Shown here: positions 1 through 10,142 of the stretch, one piece after another | Layout: every line of letters starts with the position of its first letter | Position numbering within the stretch: the stretch's first letter is position 1 | Source: Cohnella ginsengisoli | GTDB taxonomy: Bacteria; Bacillota; Bacilli; Paenibacillales; Paenibacillaceae | Length of the DNA stretch: 64,000 nt | Direction: 5' to 3' | NCBI RefSeq assembly: GCF_029525555.1 | Contig: NZ_JAPDHZ010000003.1 | Coordinates: forward strand, 1,054,001 to 1,118,000 | Translations under genes and position numbers: made by a program | Notes under the pieces: model-generated | Databases searched by the model: none | What the model saw: the letters and a program-made list of their open reading frames with translations, nothing else | Told to the model about the DNA's origin: nothing

Positions 1-505
1 ATCCCGCATCCTCCGGGTCGATCTCGTCGCGACACAGCACGAACGCCGGCGCGATGACCTCGTACAAGTCATATCGAATGAAGTCATCCCGCTTCAATCT
101 CGTAAATACGGTCCCGCACCCGCACGCAAACTTCAGCTGACCTCGATCCTTCCCTTCCGTCTGGATCAGATCGGGATCCTGCCTCAGCTGATTCGCCACA
201 TGCCTCGCGTGATCTCGCACCTCGTTGTACGGATTCCGCACCGTCTCCACGCGACCCGCAGCGGTGTGCAGCTGCCATCCGCGATCATCCATTTGGAAGA
301 GCATCGACGGGGTATAGTCCCTCACTTCCAATACGACCAAACCCAGATCCGGGCCGATGACGACGAAGTCGAGCCTTTTCCCATCAATCTCCGGCTCATA
401 ATACACCATATAATCGCTCGGCAGGCATTCCTTCAAGGTGCGAAAAAGTAGACGTTCCCCCGCTGCCGCACTTGTCCGAATAACCTCCGGGACCATATAG
501 GCCAT
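1..505 (-). CDS. NERD-domain protein, probably helicase-linked (partial, 3' end outside window)
   Basis: The gene reads leftward from an ATG at 505 and runs off the window, so only the first 168 residues are visible. It opens with a nuclease-related (NERD) domain: GERLLF near residue 15, then a Y.EPEIDGKRLDFVVI stretch and LVVLEVRDY near residue 55, matching the D...E.K/R core of that PD-(D/E)XK-related fold. In this family NERD is often followed by a UvrD-like or DEAD helicase, but that part is not visible. The start is supported by AAAGGTG eight bases upstream. A cysteine pair (FACGCG) near residue 130 may belong to a zinc site. Function in DNA processing is inferred from the family. Confidence 0.7.
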   Translation of the reverse strand, partial: MAYMVPEVIRTSAAAGERLLFRTLKECLPSDYMVYYEPEIDGKRLDFVVIGPDLGLVVLEVRDYTPSMLFQMDDRGWQLHTAAGRVETVRNPYNEVRDHARHVANQLRQDPDLIQTEGKDRGQLKFACGCGTVFTRLKRDDFIRYDLYEVIAPAFVLCRDEIDPEDAG

Positions 506-591
506 CTCTGTCACACCTTTAACTGATTTATCCCAATTGATAATAGTATATATTCATTTACTGGAGATGGGTAGGAATGGCGCAAGCTCGT

Positions 592-1198
592 TTAATTTAA
601 GGATAAGGTTTTCGAGACGCCTTGCACGTCAAACACAATCGTGGATTCGTTTAACCAGCGTACATTTTGGATGCCGGCGTACTTCTTGCCATAAGGCAGC
701 TCAAAGTTGAAATCGTTAGATCGAGAATGACGCAGAAGCAGTTGATTGGCGGACTTCTGATAGATTTCGAAAAAATAGCGGCTCTCCCCTAACGTTGCAG
801 TCCGATAACGGAATACCAACGAATGCTCATGCTGAGGAGAATCCAAATGTTGATAGCTCCATTGCGGAAGCGCATAATGCGCATACAGATACAACCCAAG
901 CCCGACACATATGCCAATTGGCATGGAGATGAGCAGGATCGCCTTTGCCCAGCTATGGGAGAGGGAAAACAAAAGCAGGATGACAAAATGTACGAGTATC
1001 AGCGACAACACATGGCTTTCATTAAAAAAGAATAAAACATAGTCGTTCAAAAATAAGATCAGTAAAGCGGCATCCATGAGCATCATCGATAGAAGCAAAA
1101 TTAGAATAACGATTTTATAAGTTCGGTTTCCAGTCCCCTTGTACACGCGATTCCCCCCGTCCAAGTTCAGCTTGCGAAACGCCAAAAAAACTCGCCAT
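592..1198 (-). CDS. Hypothetical membrane protein (three or four TM segments)
   Basis: A protein of about 200 residues, not recognised. It has hydrophobic segments near residues 25-48, 55-75 and 80-100, followed by a soluble C-terminal half of about 95 residues that looks like a small beta-rich extracytoplasmic domain. The reading frame starts as TTG at 1185 if taken literally. An ATG at 1198 becomes usable if one base is removed from either the A7 run at 1184-1190 or the C6 run at 1152-1157, so the N-terminal dozen residues are uncertain. No convincing ribosome site was seen. It is divergent from the PH-domain gene on its right. Confidence 0.55.
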
Positions 1199-1293
1199 CC
1201 ACATTATAGATGAATGATTTACCATTTGAGGAGGGTTTTAGCGGGACTGTGCCGAATGGTGTATCCATCTCAACCCTAAGGAGGTTATCGTTC

Positions 1294-1719
1294 ATGGGTC
1301 TTTTCAGCGGATTATTCAACAACTACTCGGAAGTGTCGGTCCAGGAGCTGCAGGAGAAATACGGCGCTTACCTGACGCCGAACGAGACGATTCAGACCGG
1401 CTTCAAGCTGATTCGGGACGCCTTTGTGTTCACGGACGAACGGCTGATTCTGATCGATCATCAAGGCGTGACCGGCAGCAAAACAAGAGTCGTGTCGATT
1501 CACCTGGACGCGATCTACGAGGTGACGATGGAGACGTCGGGCACCGGATTCGACGATTGCGAAGTGACGATCCACTATATTTCTTCCCCTTATCACAAGA
1601 GCAACAATATTTCAGTCGCATCGTACAAGTTTGAATTCGGCAAAAAATTTAACGCGAAGCCGATCTACACGACCTTAATGTCCATCGCCCTTGCCAATAA
1701 CAAACGGTTGAACGGGTGA
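1294..1719 (+). CDS. Bacterial PH-domain protein (YvbH/bPH-type)
   Basis: A 141-residue cytosolic protein. AAGGAGG at 1278-1285 fixes the start at the ATG beginning MGLFSGLF, although the frame is open further upstream. Most of the protein is a single PH-like beta barrel: a GAYLTPNE segment, then GFKLIRDAFVFTDERLILID, the strand pattern typical of the bacterial PH family (PF08000). Family members are small proteins of unknown cellular role. The lipoprotein gene starts seven bases after the stop, suggesting one transcript. Confidence 0.75.
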   Translation: MGLFSGLFNNYSEVSVQELQEKYGAYLTPNETIQTGFKLIRDAFVFTDERLILIDHQGVTGSKTRVVSIHLDAIYEVTMETSGTGFDDCEVTIHYISSPYHKSNNISVASYKFEFGKKFNAKPIYTTLMSIALANNKRLNG

Positions 1720-1725
1720 ACGACC

Positions 1726-2464
1726 GTGCAGATCTTAACACGGCTTGGCGTGACGCTTCTCATGCTGGCAGCGATGCTGTCCGCGTCCGGCTGCGGATTG
1801 AAGGATGGTTTGCCCGGAGCGCTTAGGGGGAGAGTGCCTTGGAGAGATTGAATGGGTCGACTTTCTCATGCTGAGCGATGTCATGTACACGGCCAATTCC
1901 GAAGGAACGAAGGAAGTCTCGCAAGCCAAGCAAGGAGAGAAGGTAGGCGAGGTTTCGTATATGTTAAACGATCATGCCTGCACGGACCACCAGGCTAAGA
2001 ACGGCGATGCCGCCTTTCTGCCGATCGGCACGGCGATCTATGCGATGAACGACTATAAACCGTCGTACAGGGTCATGGCGGGCGGCAAAGTGTATGAGGC
2101 CCATTCCAATCCGAATGCGAAGACGCTCGGCGACCTGTGGGACATCGATGGGAAAATCGCGAAGGTCAGCCTCGAGAGCGGCATGGACGGGAGCCCGATC
2201 GGCGACTTCGCGCCGGAAGCGTCGGCCGTCTTCGCCAGGGATTTGCCGCAGCTGAAGCTGGTTGGCTTCGATACGATCTACAAAGACAACAAGCCCGAAT
2301 ACGGCATTTTTCTGCGGGTGCACCTGCTGGATGGCACTTCCTTCCGAATGGTTTTCTACGAAAAGGCGAATGCCTTCACGGCCGGCGCCTATGGCACCGA
2401 AGCGATGAAGACGGTCATCGTCGGCGAGCGAACGCGGATCAAGAAGGCAGCCGGGTTAATGTAG
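1726..2464 (+). CDS. Lipoprotein, interrupted by a +1 shift in a G5 run
   Basis: A GTG at 1726 opens a lipoprotein signal peptide whose lipobox reads SASGC. That frame stops after about 40 codons, but the downstream frame (long ORF ending at 2464) continues with WVDFLMLSDV. Removing one G from the run at 1826-1830 joins the two as ALRGECLGEIEWVDF, giving about 245 residues. The mature part has no domain I recognise. It is probably cotranscribed with the PH-domain gene. The shift is one of many of the same type in this window and is more likely a sequence error than a mutation. Start choice is moderately sure, since no strong ribosome site precedes the GTG. Confidence 0.6.
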
Positions 2465-2486
2465 CTTTGTGTCTGTTACTACAGCA

Positions 2487-2529
2487 AAACGGGACCGAGC
2501 TGAGGATCGCCTCAGTCTTGGTCCCGTTT
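2487..2529. terminator. Bidirectional terminator hairpin
   Basis: A stem of about 19 bp with two mismatches runs from AAACGGGACC to GGTCCCGTTT around a short loop. It sits between the convergent lipoprotein gene and the SLH protein gene, with T-rich tracts on both sides, so it can serve both. Confidence 0.8.
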
Positions 2530-2574
2530 CGTTTATACAGCGGCCTCGCCTGATAAGCGTGACCCTATCTTTTT

Positions 2575-5500
2575 TTACACGACCGTCTCAATAAATCTTT
2601 GCAGCATGGCCGCGACTTCCGCGCGCGTCGCCGTTTCCTTCGGCGCGAAGGCGTTGTCGCTCCGACCGGTGATGATGCCGGATTGCTGCATGTACAGCGC
2701 CGCTTGGCGTGCCCAGGCATCGATCGCGGACGCGTCGGAATAGCTAAGCGTCTTGTCGGCAGCCACGCTCGTGTCCGCCTTGATGAACTGCGCGAACCGA
2801 TAGAGCATCGCCGCCAACTCCTGGCGCGTCACCTGGCGATCCGGCTCGAATCGCGTGCCGCCCACGCCCTGGATGATGCCATTGCCGGCCGCCCAGTCCA
2901 GATAAGCGCCGTACCAGCCGTCATAATCGACATCCGTGAAAACGTGCTTATCCGTCGCGCTCAGCGGGCCATAGCTTCTCTCGTACAAACGGCCGATGAC
3001 GGTTGCCAGCATGGCGCGCGTCATGCCCGTGTCCGGCGAGAAAGTCCGCTCGTTCGTACCGACGAAGATCTCGCGCTCCGTGACGAAGTCGATGTAGGAC
3101 TTGCCCCAGTGAGTCGCAATATCTCTGAACGCTTTGGGGTTCGCTTCGAACTGCACCGTCTTGCCGCTCGGCGCGATGTACTTCATCGTACCCGAAGCGT
3201 CGGTGGCGAAGCCGATGAACACCTTGCTGCCGCCTTCTTCGTAGAATGGCAGTCCGGCTGCTTTAATTTTCGAGAACTCAGCTTTGATCGTATGCGCCGC
3301 CGTGACACTTACGAACGTGTAGCTGTCTACTGCGCCTACGCTCTTGCCGTCAACCGTCACATCCGAGATGACATATCCTTCATCCGGCTTGATCGCGAAG
3401 GTCTGGCTGCCGCCCTGCGTCACCGCGATCGCCCCGGATGGACTCATGCTGCCGCCAATACCCGCTATCGCGGTAAGGGTGTAGCTCGCGCTTGTCGAAC
3501 CGACGACAGGAGGCGTGCCGACCGTTCCGTAAGCGACGGCATACGTCGAGAAGTTTTGCGCCCAGATGACGATCTGATTGCCCTCCGCATCCAGCATATA
3601 GCCCTCCGTAGAAGGCGTGACTGCGGAATAAGGCAGCAGCGTCAGTTTCTGAGCGGCGCCGTCATGGTAACGGTAGATCGTGACATTATCTTTGCCCGCC
3701 AGATCGTAAGGCACGATAATCTTCAGCAGGCTTCCGACCGTAGACAGCGTGCTGCGCGTCGTTTGATTGGACGTATCGACGCGCGTCTTGGTCAACGTCA
3801 TGTCCAGGTACAGGTCGAGCGACTGACCGCCGGCCAGATTTTGCAACTGCGAAGCGCCCGTTGCTGCGGAAGCGCCAAGCTTCTCTACGCCCAGCGTGAT
3901 CTTCACCGACCCGCCGTTCGCGACAAGCTGCCTATCGTCGGCCGTGTACACGTTTTGCGTATCCGCGAACAGGTCGTTCAGTCCGTCCACGACGATACTA
4001 GGCGTGTCGCCTTTGATCTCCAGCGCACTGTTCTTGTTGCCCCTCGGCAGTACGATGAACCGCGGGCTGAAGTCGTAATCCTGATCCTTCACCGTCACGG
4101 CGACCGTAATGATCTGATCGTCCTTGGTGACGACCAGATTGTAGGTGCCGTTCGGTACGCCGGTTGCCTTGAAGTGTCCCACAGCATCGGTGGTCGCGGT
4201 CGATCCGATCTGAACGTTGCCCTTCATCACCTTGACGGTCGCTCCGGCGCTGTAGTTGGCTTCCGGCGCGTCATCCACGACCGTGCCGAGGACGTTGTAA
4301 GTGCCGTTGATGGTGAAATAGATCGTCTTTGCCTCGCCTGCCGGCACACTGCCGCTTGCCTTCACGCGAACCTTTACCGTATGCTCACCGCTCAGAACCG
4401 GCGGGCTCTCCGGATTGTAGGCGATCCAGCTGCCGTCGTCGATCGCGTATTCCATCGTATCGTCGATGCCGGTAATGACGTTAGTTACGTCATTGGCCGA
4501 CACAGACGGCTGTGCTGGCGGGTTCGGCGTGAAGGTAATGACCTTCTCCTCGCCGGCCGGCACACTGCCGCTTGCCTTCACGCGAACCTTTACCGTATGC
4601 TCGCCGCTCAGAACGGGCGGGCTCGCCGGGTTGTAGGCGATCCAGCTGCCGTCGTCGATGGCGTACTCCATCGAGTCATAGATGCCTGTGATGACGTTGG
4701 TTACGTCATTAGCCATTACAGACGGTGCGGCTGGCGGATTGGTTGTGAAGGTGATGACCTTCTCCTCGCCTGCCGGTACGCTGCCGCTCGCCTTTACGCG
4801 AACCTTAACCGTGTGCTCGCCGCTCAGAACCGGTGGGTTCGCCGAGTCATAAGACACCCAGTTTCCGTCGTCGATGGCGTATTCCATCGAGACGTCGATG
4901 CCGGTTATGACGTTGGCTACGTCATTAGCCGACACAGACGGCGCCGCTGGCGGGTTGGTCGTGAAGGCGATGACCTTCTCTTCGCCTGCCGGCACACTGC
5001 CGCTTGCCTTCACGCGAACCTTGACCGTGTGCTCGCCGCTCAGAACCGGCGGGCTCGCCGGGTTGTAGGCGATCCAGCTGCCGTCGTCGATGGCGTACTC
5101 CATCGAGTCATTGATGCCTGTGATGACGTTGGTTATGTCATTTGCCGATACAGACGGCGCTGCTGGCGGATTCAGCGTAAAGTTCAGCGTCGTCGTCTCC
5201 CCTGCCGGCTTGTCCGTACCGGAATTCGCCGCCACGCGCACGAGTACCTCAGCCGTGCCCGGAAATACCGGCGGATTGCCGGGATCGTATGCCGTCCACG
5301 ACCCGCCGTTTAACGCATACTCCATCGCCGCGGTAGCGCCGACGATCGTATTCGAATCGTTATCCGCCGTTACATTCGGCGCGTCAGGCTTCGGCTCGGA
5401 CGTTACGACCGCTGTCGCATCGCCGAAGCGCACGACCTTGCCATCAGCGTCGACTTCCGCCACGCCGACTTTGTCGCCGTCGGTAGCCGGAATCAGGCCG

Positions 5501-8500
5501 TTGCTTGGCAGCTCGTCATAGCCCGTTAATGTGTCGCCTACCTTCGGAACGACTACCGTGCCGCTGCCGAAGTTGACGTACATCAGCTTGTGACCCTCCG
5601 GCAGCATCCCACCTACTTCAATCTTCGTCTTGCCGTCATTGCTCGCGCCGCTCGGGTCGCCGGCTGCGACCGTCAAGCCCGATGCCGGTATCGGCGTCGT
5701 GTCGCTTACCGTAATCGCGAGCGTCTGCGTCGATCCCGCGCTGAAATGGAACGTCAACGTCGTCGTACCGACCGACTGCGATGCCAAGTAGGTCTTCTTG
5801 ATCGTCAACGTCGAGTCGCTGACCGTATAATCGGTGCCGAGGCTGAGCGAAGTCGTCCCGTTTTTAATGCTGGACAGCTCATTGCCGTTCAATGTCATGC
5901 TCGTCGTGACATCCTGATAGTGCCCCGCCGACGTATTCGCAGAATTCAGATCGAACGTCGCCGTCGTTGGGCTGATCGTGCTGTTCAACGGCGCCGTTTC
6001 GTTAACCGTGATCTTGTAAGACTTGGTCGATCCGTCAGCGGCGGTAACCATGACATCGATCAACGTGGACCCATCGGCGTCCAGCGTGATCGTTCGCGCG
6101 CTGCCGCTTGTCGTGGAGTCGCCGTGGACCGTCACGGTCGCGCCGCTGTCCGCTACCGTCGGCGTCACGTCGATCGAAGTCGTCCCGTACGGTACGTTTA
6201 CGGTATAAGTTTCCGTATTCGGATCGAACGTCAACGAGCCCGGATTTACTATCAGATTGCTGAGATAGGCATTGTCGCTAAGCGGTGCCGCGGTCGTCGT
6301 AAAATCCTTGCTGCCGACAAGACTTGCATTCCCCGCACTGTCTTTAGCCACAAAGTAGGCATAGTAATGCGTGCCTGCCGTCAATCCCGTTACGTTAAAC
6401 GACTTGGCCGCCGCAGCTGTAGCCGCGCCATTGTCCGACTTGATTGCCGTCGCTCCCAAGTGGTTCTGGCCGGCAACGACTTGTGCCGCCGTAGGCGGCG
6501 TCGCGCTTGTCGTCAACACGTAATACAGCGTTGCATTTTCGTCGCTTGTCGCTTTTAAAGCGGCATCCGACTGGGTAATCCCTGATACGTCGATTCCCGA
6601 TAAGACGGGCGAGGTCACATCCGCAGCCGCTCCGGCCCGATGGATCGTCACGGCATAGTAGAGGGATTTAAAGAGGTCGCTGCTATCGATCTGAATGTAT
6701 GCAGTCGAAGAACCGCCTTCCGGCAGGTTCAAGAATGAAAGACTGTAACCTCCGCTGTTTGTACCTGCATAATCCGGATCATCGTAGAGATAGACGGTCC
6801 CGCTGCCCGCGACAGGCACGATGTCGGCCATGTCCAGCTTCGTCACGCTGTTCGCCACGTTGATGGACCACGTGATCGGATCCGCAGCTGTGCCTGTCCC
6901 GCCTCCGGGAGATAGATCGTTTTGGCCCAGGACGCTTGCGAGCGAAGGAGCGTCGCCGACCGGAACCGGATCGGACGCCAGCACGACCATGGCATTGTCG
7001 CCGCCCACCGCATAAAACTTGCCGTCCTTGAAATAGACATCGTTCAGCGTGCTGCCCGCTATGCCAAGCTTTTGTTCGGAGATGGATATCCAGTTCTCGG
7101 CATCGGTCGAATAATAGACTCCGGGATGAACGTTGCTGTCGGCATCGTAAACCGTACCGACGACGACAAAGTAGCCATCCCCGTAGGCCATGCTGCTCAG
7201 ATCGGAATACGCAGGATCGATCTCATGCTCGATCCACGTCATCGGGCCCCCGGTCGGCGCGTCTGCCGACGAAAGCGCCTTGGGCGCTCCCGTGGTCCCG
7301 TCCACTGCTGCAAGAACATAGCGGGAACCGTCGAATGCAATATCTCTAAAGCTATCGCTGTTCGCAACGTAATCGTCCAAAGAACTCATGGGGGTCCAAC
7401 CGGCACCGCTCGAAGCCGTCATCCAGACGCCCCCATAACCAAAGACGAAGAACATGCCGTTGGCATAGCCAAGGTTCATTGCGTAGGCGCCGTCTAATTC
7501 CGTCTCCAAAGACCAATTAATTCCGTCCGGAGAAGTCAGCACATCGTCGCCGTCAGTCACCGCCACAAATACGCCGTTGCCGTACTCCAACCCGACGACT
7601 TTGCCGGAAGCACCCGCAGGCAGATCGTACGTCGCCCAGTTGACGCCGTCTGCGCTTGAGCCGAGCTTAGAGCCGCCGGCGACGAACCGCCCCTCGCCGT
7701 ATACAATCTTGGAGAAGGTATAATATGGAGGCAAAGCCGTTGATGGGGCAAGCTGGTTGAAGCCAGCTTCGGAAGTAAACAAGCCGCCGTCGGCGCTTTC
7801 ATTGCCATCTGAAGGCACCGCTTCGCCAACGGCCACCCATTTGCCGCCTCCGCTTGCAACGCCCTTCAAATCGATCTCGATTCTCTGCCATTGGCTGCCG
7901 TCGGCAGTCACAAGCAAGCTGTTCAACGCCCCTGTCACCGCGACGATACTCGTACCATTAGAGGCAAACGACAAGATCGAGATGTTCGATACCTTGGCCG
8001 ACGGCGTCCAATTCACGCCGTTGTCCGTGGAAATATCCAACTTCCCCGATTTGCCGTAACGATATAAGGCAGATCCGGATTGGCCGACTCCGATCGTGCC
8101 GTCGAATGAAGCGGCTCGCGCGAAGCTGACGCCGTTCGTGCTGATATAACCTTCTTGCCATTTATAGTTCGCGTACAACTGATTATTATAAATGGAAAAT
8201 CCAAGGGAACCGTCGCCGAGGATTGCTGTAGCAAATGAAGTGGTCCAACTCGACCCGTTCGTCGAGTAGGCATAGCCGGTAAACAAATTCGTTGATGCAA
8301 CATAATTCCCTTTAAACTTAACAAAGTCTACTAAATAGAAGGCACTTGAACTGCTTGAACCGCTTTTCACAAATCGGGGAATATTGCCCCATTGGCTCCA
8401 TGTCTCTCCATCAGCAGAGCGCAAAATAATGCCCTGATCCTGACTGTTATTCCCGTTCCAGGCTGCGCCGGCCGCGTAAAACGCCGCATCCTCGGCAACA

Positions 8501-8937
8501 TACCGAACTTTTTGCAGCGTACTTCCGGTAACGGCGTGCTCCGTCCAGGACAAACCGTCGGGAGATTCGATCAGTTTGGCAAGAGCAGTTCCAGACGAAC
8601 GATCAGTGCCTACCGCCACATACTTCCCGCTGCCGTAAGCGACGCTGCTCCAGTCGGCTTTATCGAGAGACGCCGGCAAGATTATACGCGTCCAATTCAA
8701 TCCGTCTCCGGACCGGACGACGCGTCCTTTTGCGCCCACCGCCACGTAAGCGCCGTCGCCGTTGATATTCTCGCCGTAAACGACGCTTGCCAAGCTGCCG
8801 TCGACATTTGACGCACTCGCGGACTCTACGATGAGTCCTGGGCTGCCCGCATGCGCGGATGTCAAATAGAGCTGTGGAAAAATCAGACACATTAATAATA
8901 AAATAATCAAGTGTCTGCGCGCAGCCAAAGTATTCAT
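2575..8937 (-). CDS. Giant SLH-anchored surface protein (2120 aa)
   Basis: A secreted cell-surface protein. The signal peptide is at residues 1-30 (cleavage after AHA). Residues 40-680 hold about a dozen propeller-type blades with recurring GNGVFVAV / GRFVAGG / YVAVG and DG.NW strands. Next come an Fn3-like segment (about 775-880), a cadherin-like beta-sandwich (about 890-975, NAYLSNLIVNPG), an X2-like immunoglobulin domain (about 980-1075) and five DUF4073-type modules (about 1180-1545), four nearly identical in DNA. A carboxypeptidase-regulatory-like domain (about 1550-1620), an InlB/Listeria-type B repeat (about 1810-1880) and three SLH domains (about 1930-2118) end it. GAGGAGG precedes the ATG. 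SLH domains bind pyruvylated wall polymer, so the C-terminus anchors the protein. The role may be adhesion or ligand binding; no catalytic domain is visible. Confidence 0.88.
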   Translation of the reverse strand: MNTLAARRHLIILLLMCLIFPQLYLTSAHAGSPGLIVESASASNVDGSLASVVYGENINGDGAYVAVGAKGRVVRSGDGLNWTRIILPASLDKADWSSVAYGSGKYVAVGTDRSSGTALAKLIESPDGLSWTEHAVTGSTLQKVRYVAEDAAFYAAGAAWNGNNSQDQGIILRSADGETWSQWGNIPRFVKSGSSSSSAFYLVDFVKFKGNYVASTNLFTGYAYSTNGSSWTTSFATAILGDGSLGFSIYNNQLYANYKWQEGYISTNGVSFARAASFDGTIGVGQSGSALYRYGKSGKLDISTDNGVNWTPSAKVSNISILSFASNGTSIVAVTGALNSLLVTADGSQWQRIEIDLKGVASGGGKWVAVGEAVPSDGNESADGGLFTSEAGFNQLAPSTALPPYYTFSKIVYGEGRFVAGGSKLGSSADGVNWATYDLPAGASGKVVGLEYGNGVFVAVTDGDDVLTSPDGINWSLETELDGAYAMNLGYANGMFFVFGYGGVWMTASSGAGWTPMSSLDDYVANSDSFRDIAFDGSRYVLAAVDGTTGAPKALSSADAPTGGPMTWIEHEIDPAYSDLSSMAYGDGYFVVVGTVYDADSNVHPGVYYSTDAENWISISEQKLGIAGSTLNDVYFKDGKFYAVGGDNAMVVLASDPVPVGDAPSLASVLGQNDLSPGGGTGTAADPITWSINVANSVTKLDMADIVPVAGSGTVYLYDDPDYAGTNSGGYSLSFLNLPEGGSSTAYIQIDSSDLFKSLYYAVTIHRAGAAADVTSPVLSGIDVSGITQSDAALKATSDENATLYYVLTTSATPPTAAQVVAGQNHLGATAIKSDNGAATAAAAKSFNVTGLTAGTHYYAYFVAKDSAGNASLVGSKDFTTTAAPLSDNAYLSNLIVNPGSLTFDPNTETYTVNVPYGTTSIDVTPTVADSGATVTVHGDSTTSGSARTITLDADGSTLIDVMVTAADGSTKSYKITVNETAPLNSTISPTTATFDLNSANTSAGHYQDVTTSMTLNGNELSSIKNGTTSLSLGTDYTVSDSTLTIKKTYLASQSVGTTTLTFHFSAGSTQTLAITVSDTTPIPASGLTVAAGDPSGASNDGKTKIEVGGMLPEGHKLMYVNFGSGTVVVPKVGDTLTGYDELPSNGLIPATDGDKVGVAEVDADGKVVRFGDATAVVTSEPKPDAPNVTADNDSNTIVGATAAMEYALNGGSWTAYDPGNPPVFPGTAEVLVRVAANSGTDKPAGETTTLNFTLNPPAAPSVSANDITNVITGINDSMEYAIDDGSWIAYNPASPPVLSGEHTVKVRVKASGSVPAGEEKVIAFTTNPPAAPSVSANDVANVITGIDVSMEYAIDDGNWVSYDSANPPVLSGEHTVKVRVKASGSVPAGEEKVITFTTNPPAAPSVMANDVTNVITGIYDSMEYAIDDGSWIAYNPASPPVLSGEHTVKVRVKASGSVPAGEEKVITFTPNPPAQPSVSANDVTNVITGIDDTMEYAIDDGSWIAYNPESPPVLSGEHTVKVRVKASGSVPAGEAKTIYFTINGTYNVLGTVVDDAPEANYSAGATVKVMKGNVQIGSTATTDAVGHFKATGVPNGTYNLVVTKDDQIITVAVTVKDQDYDFSPRFIVLPRGNKNSALEIKGDTPSIVVDGLNDLFADTQNVYTADDRQLVANGGSVKITLGVEKLGASAATGASQLQNLAGGQSLDLYLDMTLTKTRVDTSNQTTRSTLSTVGSLLKIIVPYDLAGKDNVTIYRYHDGAAQKLTLLPYSAVTPSTEGYMLDAEGNQIVIWAQNFSTYAVAYGTVGTPPVVGSTSASYTLTAIAGIGGSMSPSGAIAVTQGGSQTFAIKPDEGYVISDVTVDGKSVGAVDSYTFVSVTAAHTIKAEFSKIKAAGLPFYEEGGSKVFIGFATDASGTMKYIAPSGKTVQFEANPKAFRDIATHWGKSYIDFVTEREIFVGTNERTFSPDTGMTRAMLATVIGRLYERSYGPLSATDKHVFTDVDYDGWYGAYLDWAAGNGIIQGVGGTRFEPDRQVTRQELAAMLYRFAQFIKADTSVAADKTLSYSDASAIDAWARQAALYMQQSGIITGRSDNAFAPKETATRAEVAAMLQRFIETVV
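4300..5170 (-). repeat. Four tandem 216-bp coding repeats (DUF4073 modules)
   Basis: The landmark GCTCGCCGCTCAGAAC recurs at about 4383, 4599, 4815 and 5031, an exact 216-bp (72-codon) period. Each unit encodes ANDVTNVITGI, then SMEYAIDDG.W, VLSGEHTVKVRVKASG and VPAGEEK. A fifth, diverged module lies at about 5170-5390. Near-identity at the DNA level implies recent duplication or gene conversion. Confidence 0.9.
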
Positions 8938-9094
8938 GATCGTCCTCCTCGATGTGTAGGGGCATTATAACTATAAAGAATATACTAAACGTCAATTAAC
9001 AAACGCTTAACAGGTCTGATAGCGCATCCAACCACCCATCTGCTACAATATTTTTCGACTACACTTTATGGCATCGACATCGGAGGATGAGCAC

Positions 9095-10079
9095 ATGAAC
9101 TTACGTCCGCTAGGCAAAACGGGCTTGCAGGTTAGCGAGGTCAGCTTCGGTACGTGGGCGATCGGGGGGATCATGGGGGCAGACGAACGATGAAGAGTCG
9201 CTCCGCGCCTTGGACAAGGCGATGGACGAGGGCGTCAACTTCTTCGATACGGCAGACGTGTACGGCGACGGCAAGAGCGAGCGGCTGCTCGCCCGCGCTA
9301 CCAAGGGCAAGGAAGACAAGATTCACGTTGCCACGAAGTTCTGTCGCCAGGGCGATATTCACGATCAGCAGACGTATTCGGAGCAGCGGGTTCGCCAGTG
9401 GTGCGAGGACAGCCTGAAGCGCCTGGAACGCGATACGATCGATCTATATCAGATCCACTGCGCGCCGTTCGAGACCCTGAAGCAGGGCGCCGTGTTCGAG
9501 GTGCTGGACAAGCTGCAGCAGGAAGGCAAGATCAGCGCTTACGGCGTCAGCGTCGAGACCGTGGACGAAGGCTTGTTCTGTCTGGAAAAGTCGGGCGTGC
9601 AGGCGCTGCAGATCATCTTCAACATCTTTCGACAAAAGCCGATCGCAGAGCTCCTCCCCCGCGCGGCCGAGCGCGGCGTCGGCCTGCTCGTCCGGCTGCC
9701 GCTCGCCAGCGGTCTCCTGACCGGCAAGTTCACGGCGGATGCATCCTTCGAAGCCGAAGACCATCGCAACTTCAACCAGAACGGCGAGGCCTTCAACGTG
9801 GGCGAGACGTTCGCCGGCCTACCCTTTGCCAAAGGCGTAGAGCTCGCGTCGCAGCTCAGCTGGATCGCCGAAGGCCGCGACAATATGACGCGCGCATCGC
9901 TCCGCTGGCTGCTGGACTTCAAGGAGATCACCTGCGTGATCCCGGGGTTCAAGAACGTGCGTCAAGTTGAGGACAATCTAGGCGTGCTGGCCACGAAGCC
10001 GTTCACTGCGGAAGAACACGAGCGGCTGCGGAAATTTTACCGGGAACAGGTCAGCGAACATATTCGGGGTGCTTATTAA
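9095..10079 (+). CDS. Aldo/keto reductase, interrupted by a +1 shift in a G6 run
   Basis: A cytosolic NADPH-dependent oxidoreductase of the AKR family, about 327 residues when repaired. The ATG at 9095 (GGAGGATGAGCAC upstream) begins MNLRPLGKTGLQVSEVSFGTWAIGG, then the frame breaks. Taking one G from the run at 9164-9169 gives IGGSWGQTNDEESL, the expected family sequence, and joins the long frame. The FFDTADVYGDGKSE motif (catalytic Asp and Tyr), the Lys in HVATKFC and DLYQIHC follow the TIM-barrel pattern, and IPGFKNVRQVEDN near the end binds cofactor phosphate. Substrate unknown. The exact family match after a one-base repair makes a sequencing error likely. Confidence 0.85.
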
Positions 10080-10104
10080 GCTAGATGGATATAGGCGCTC
10101 ATGC

Positions 10105-10137
10105 AGCAGCGGATCCGCCATATGGGGATCCACTGCA
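10105..10137 (+). terminator. Probable terminator after the aldo/keto reductase
   Basis: Hairpin GCAGCGGATCC ... GGATCCACTGC (one mismatch) followed by ATTTATTTAAT. The T tract is weak, so this is a moderate call. It also lies just downstream of the leftward 44-aa gene. Confidence 0.5.
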
Positions 10138-10142
10138 TTTAT

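Noticed and set aside
4300..5170. Tandem repeats considered as a CRISPR array
   Set aside because: 216-bp units are in-frame protein modules without spacers; no cas genes seen.
2599..5313. 904-codon open frame on the + strand opposite the SLH protein
   Set aside because: Arg/His-rich shadow of the GC-skewed surface-protein gene; no ribosome site, repeats mirror the real gene.
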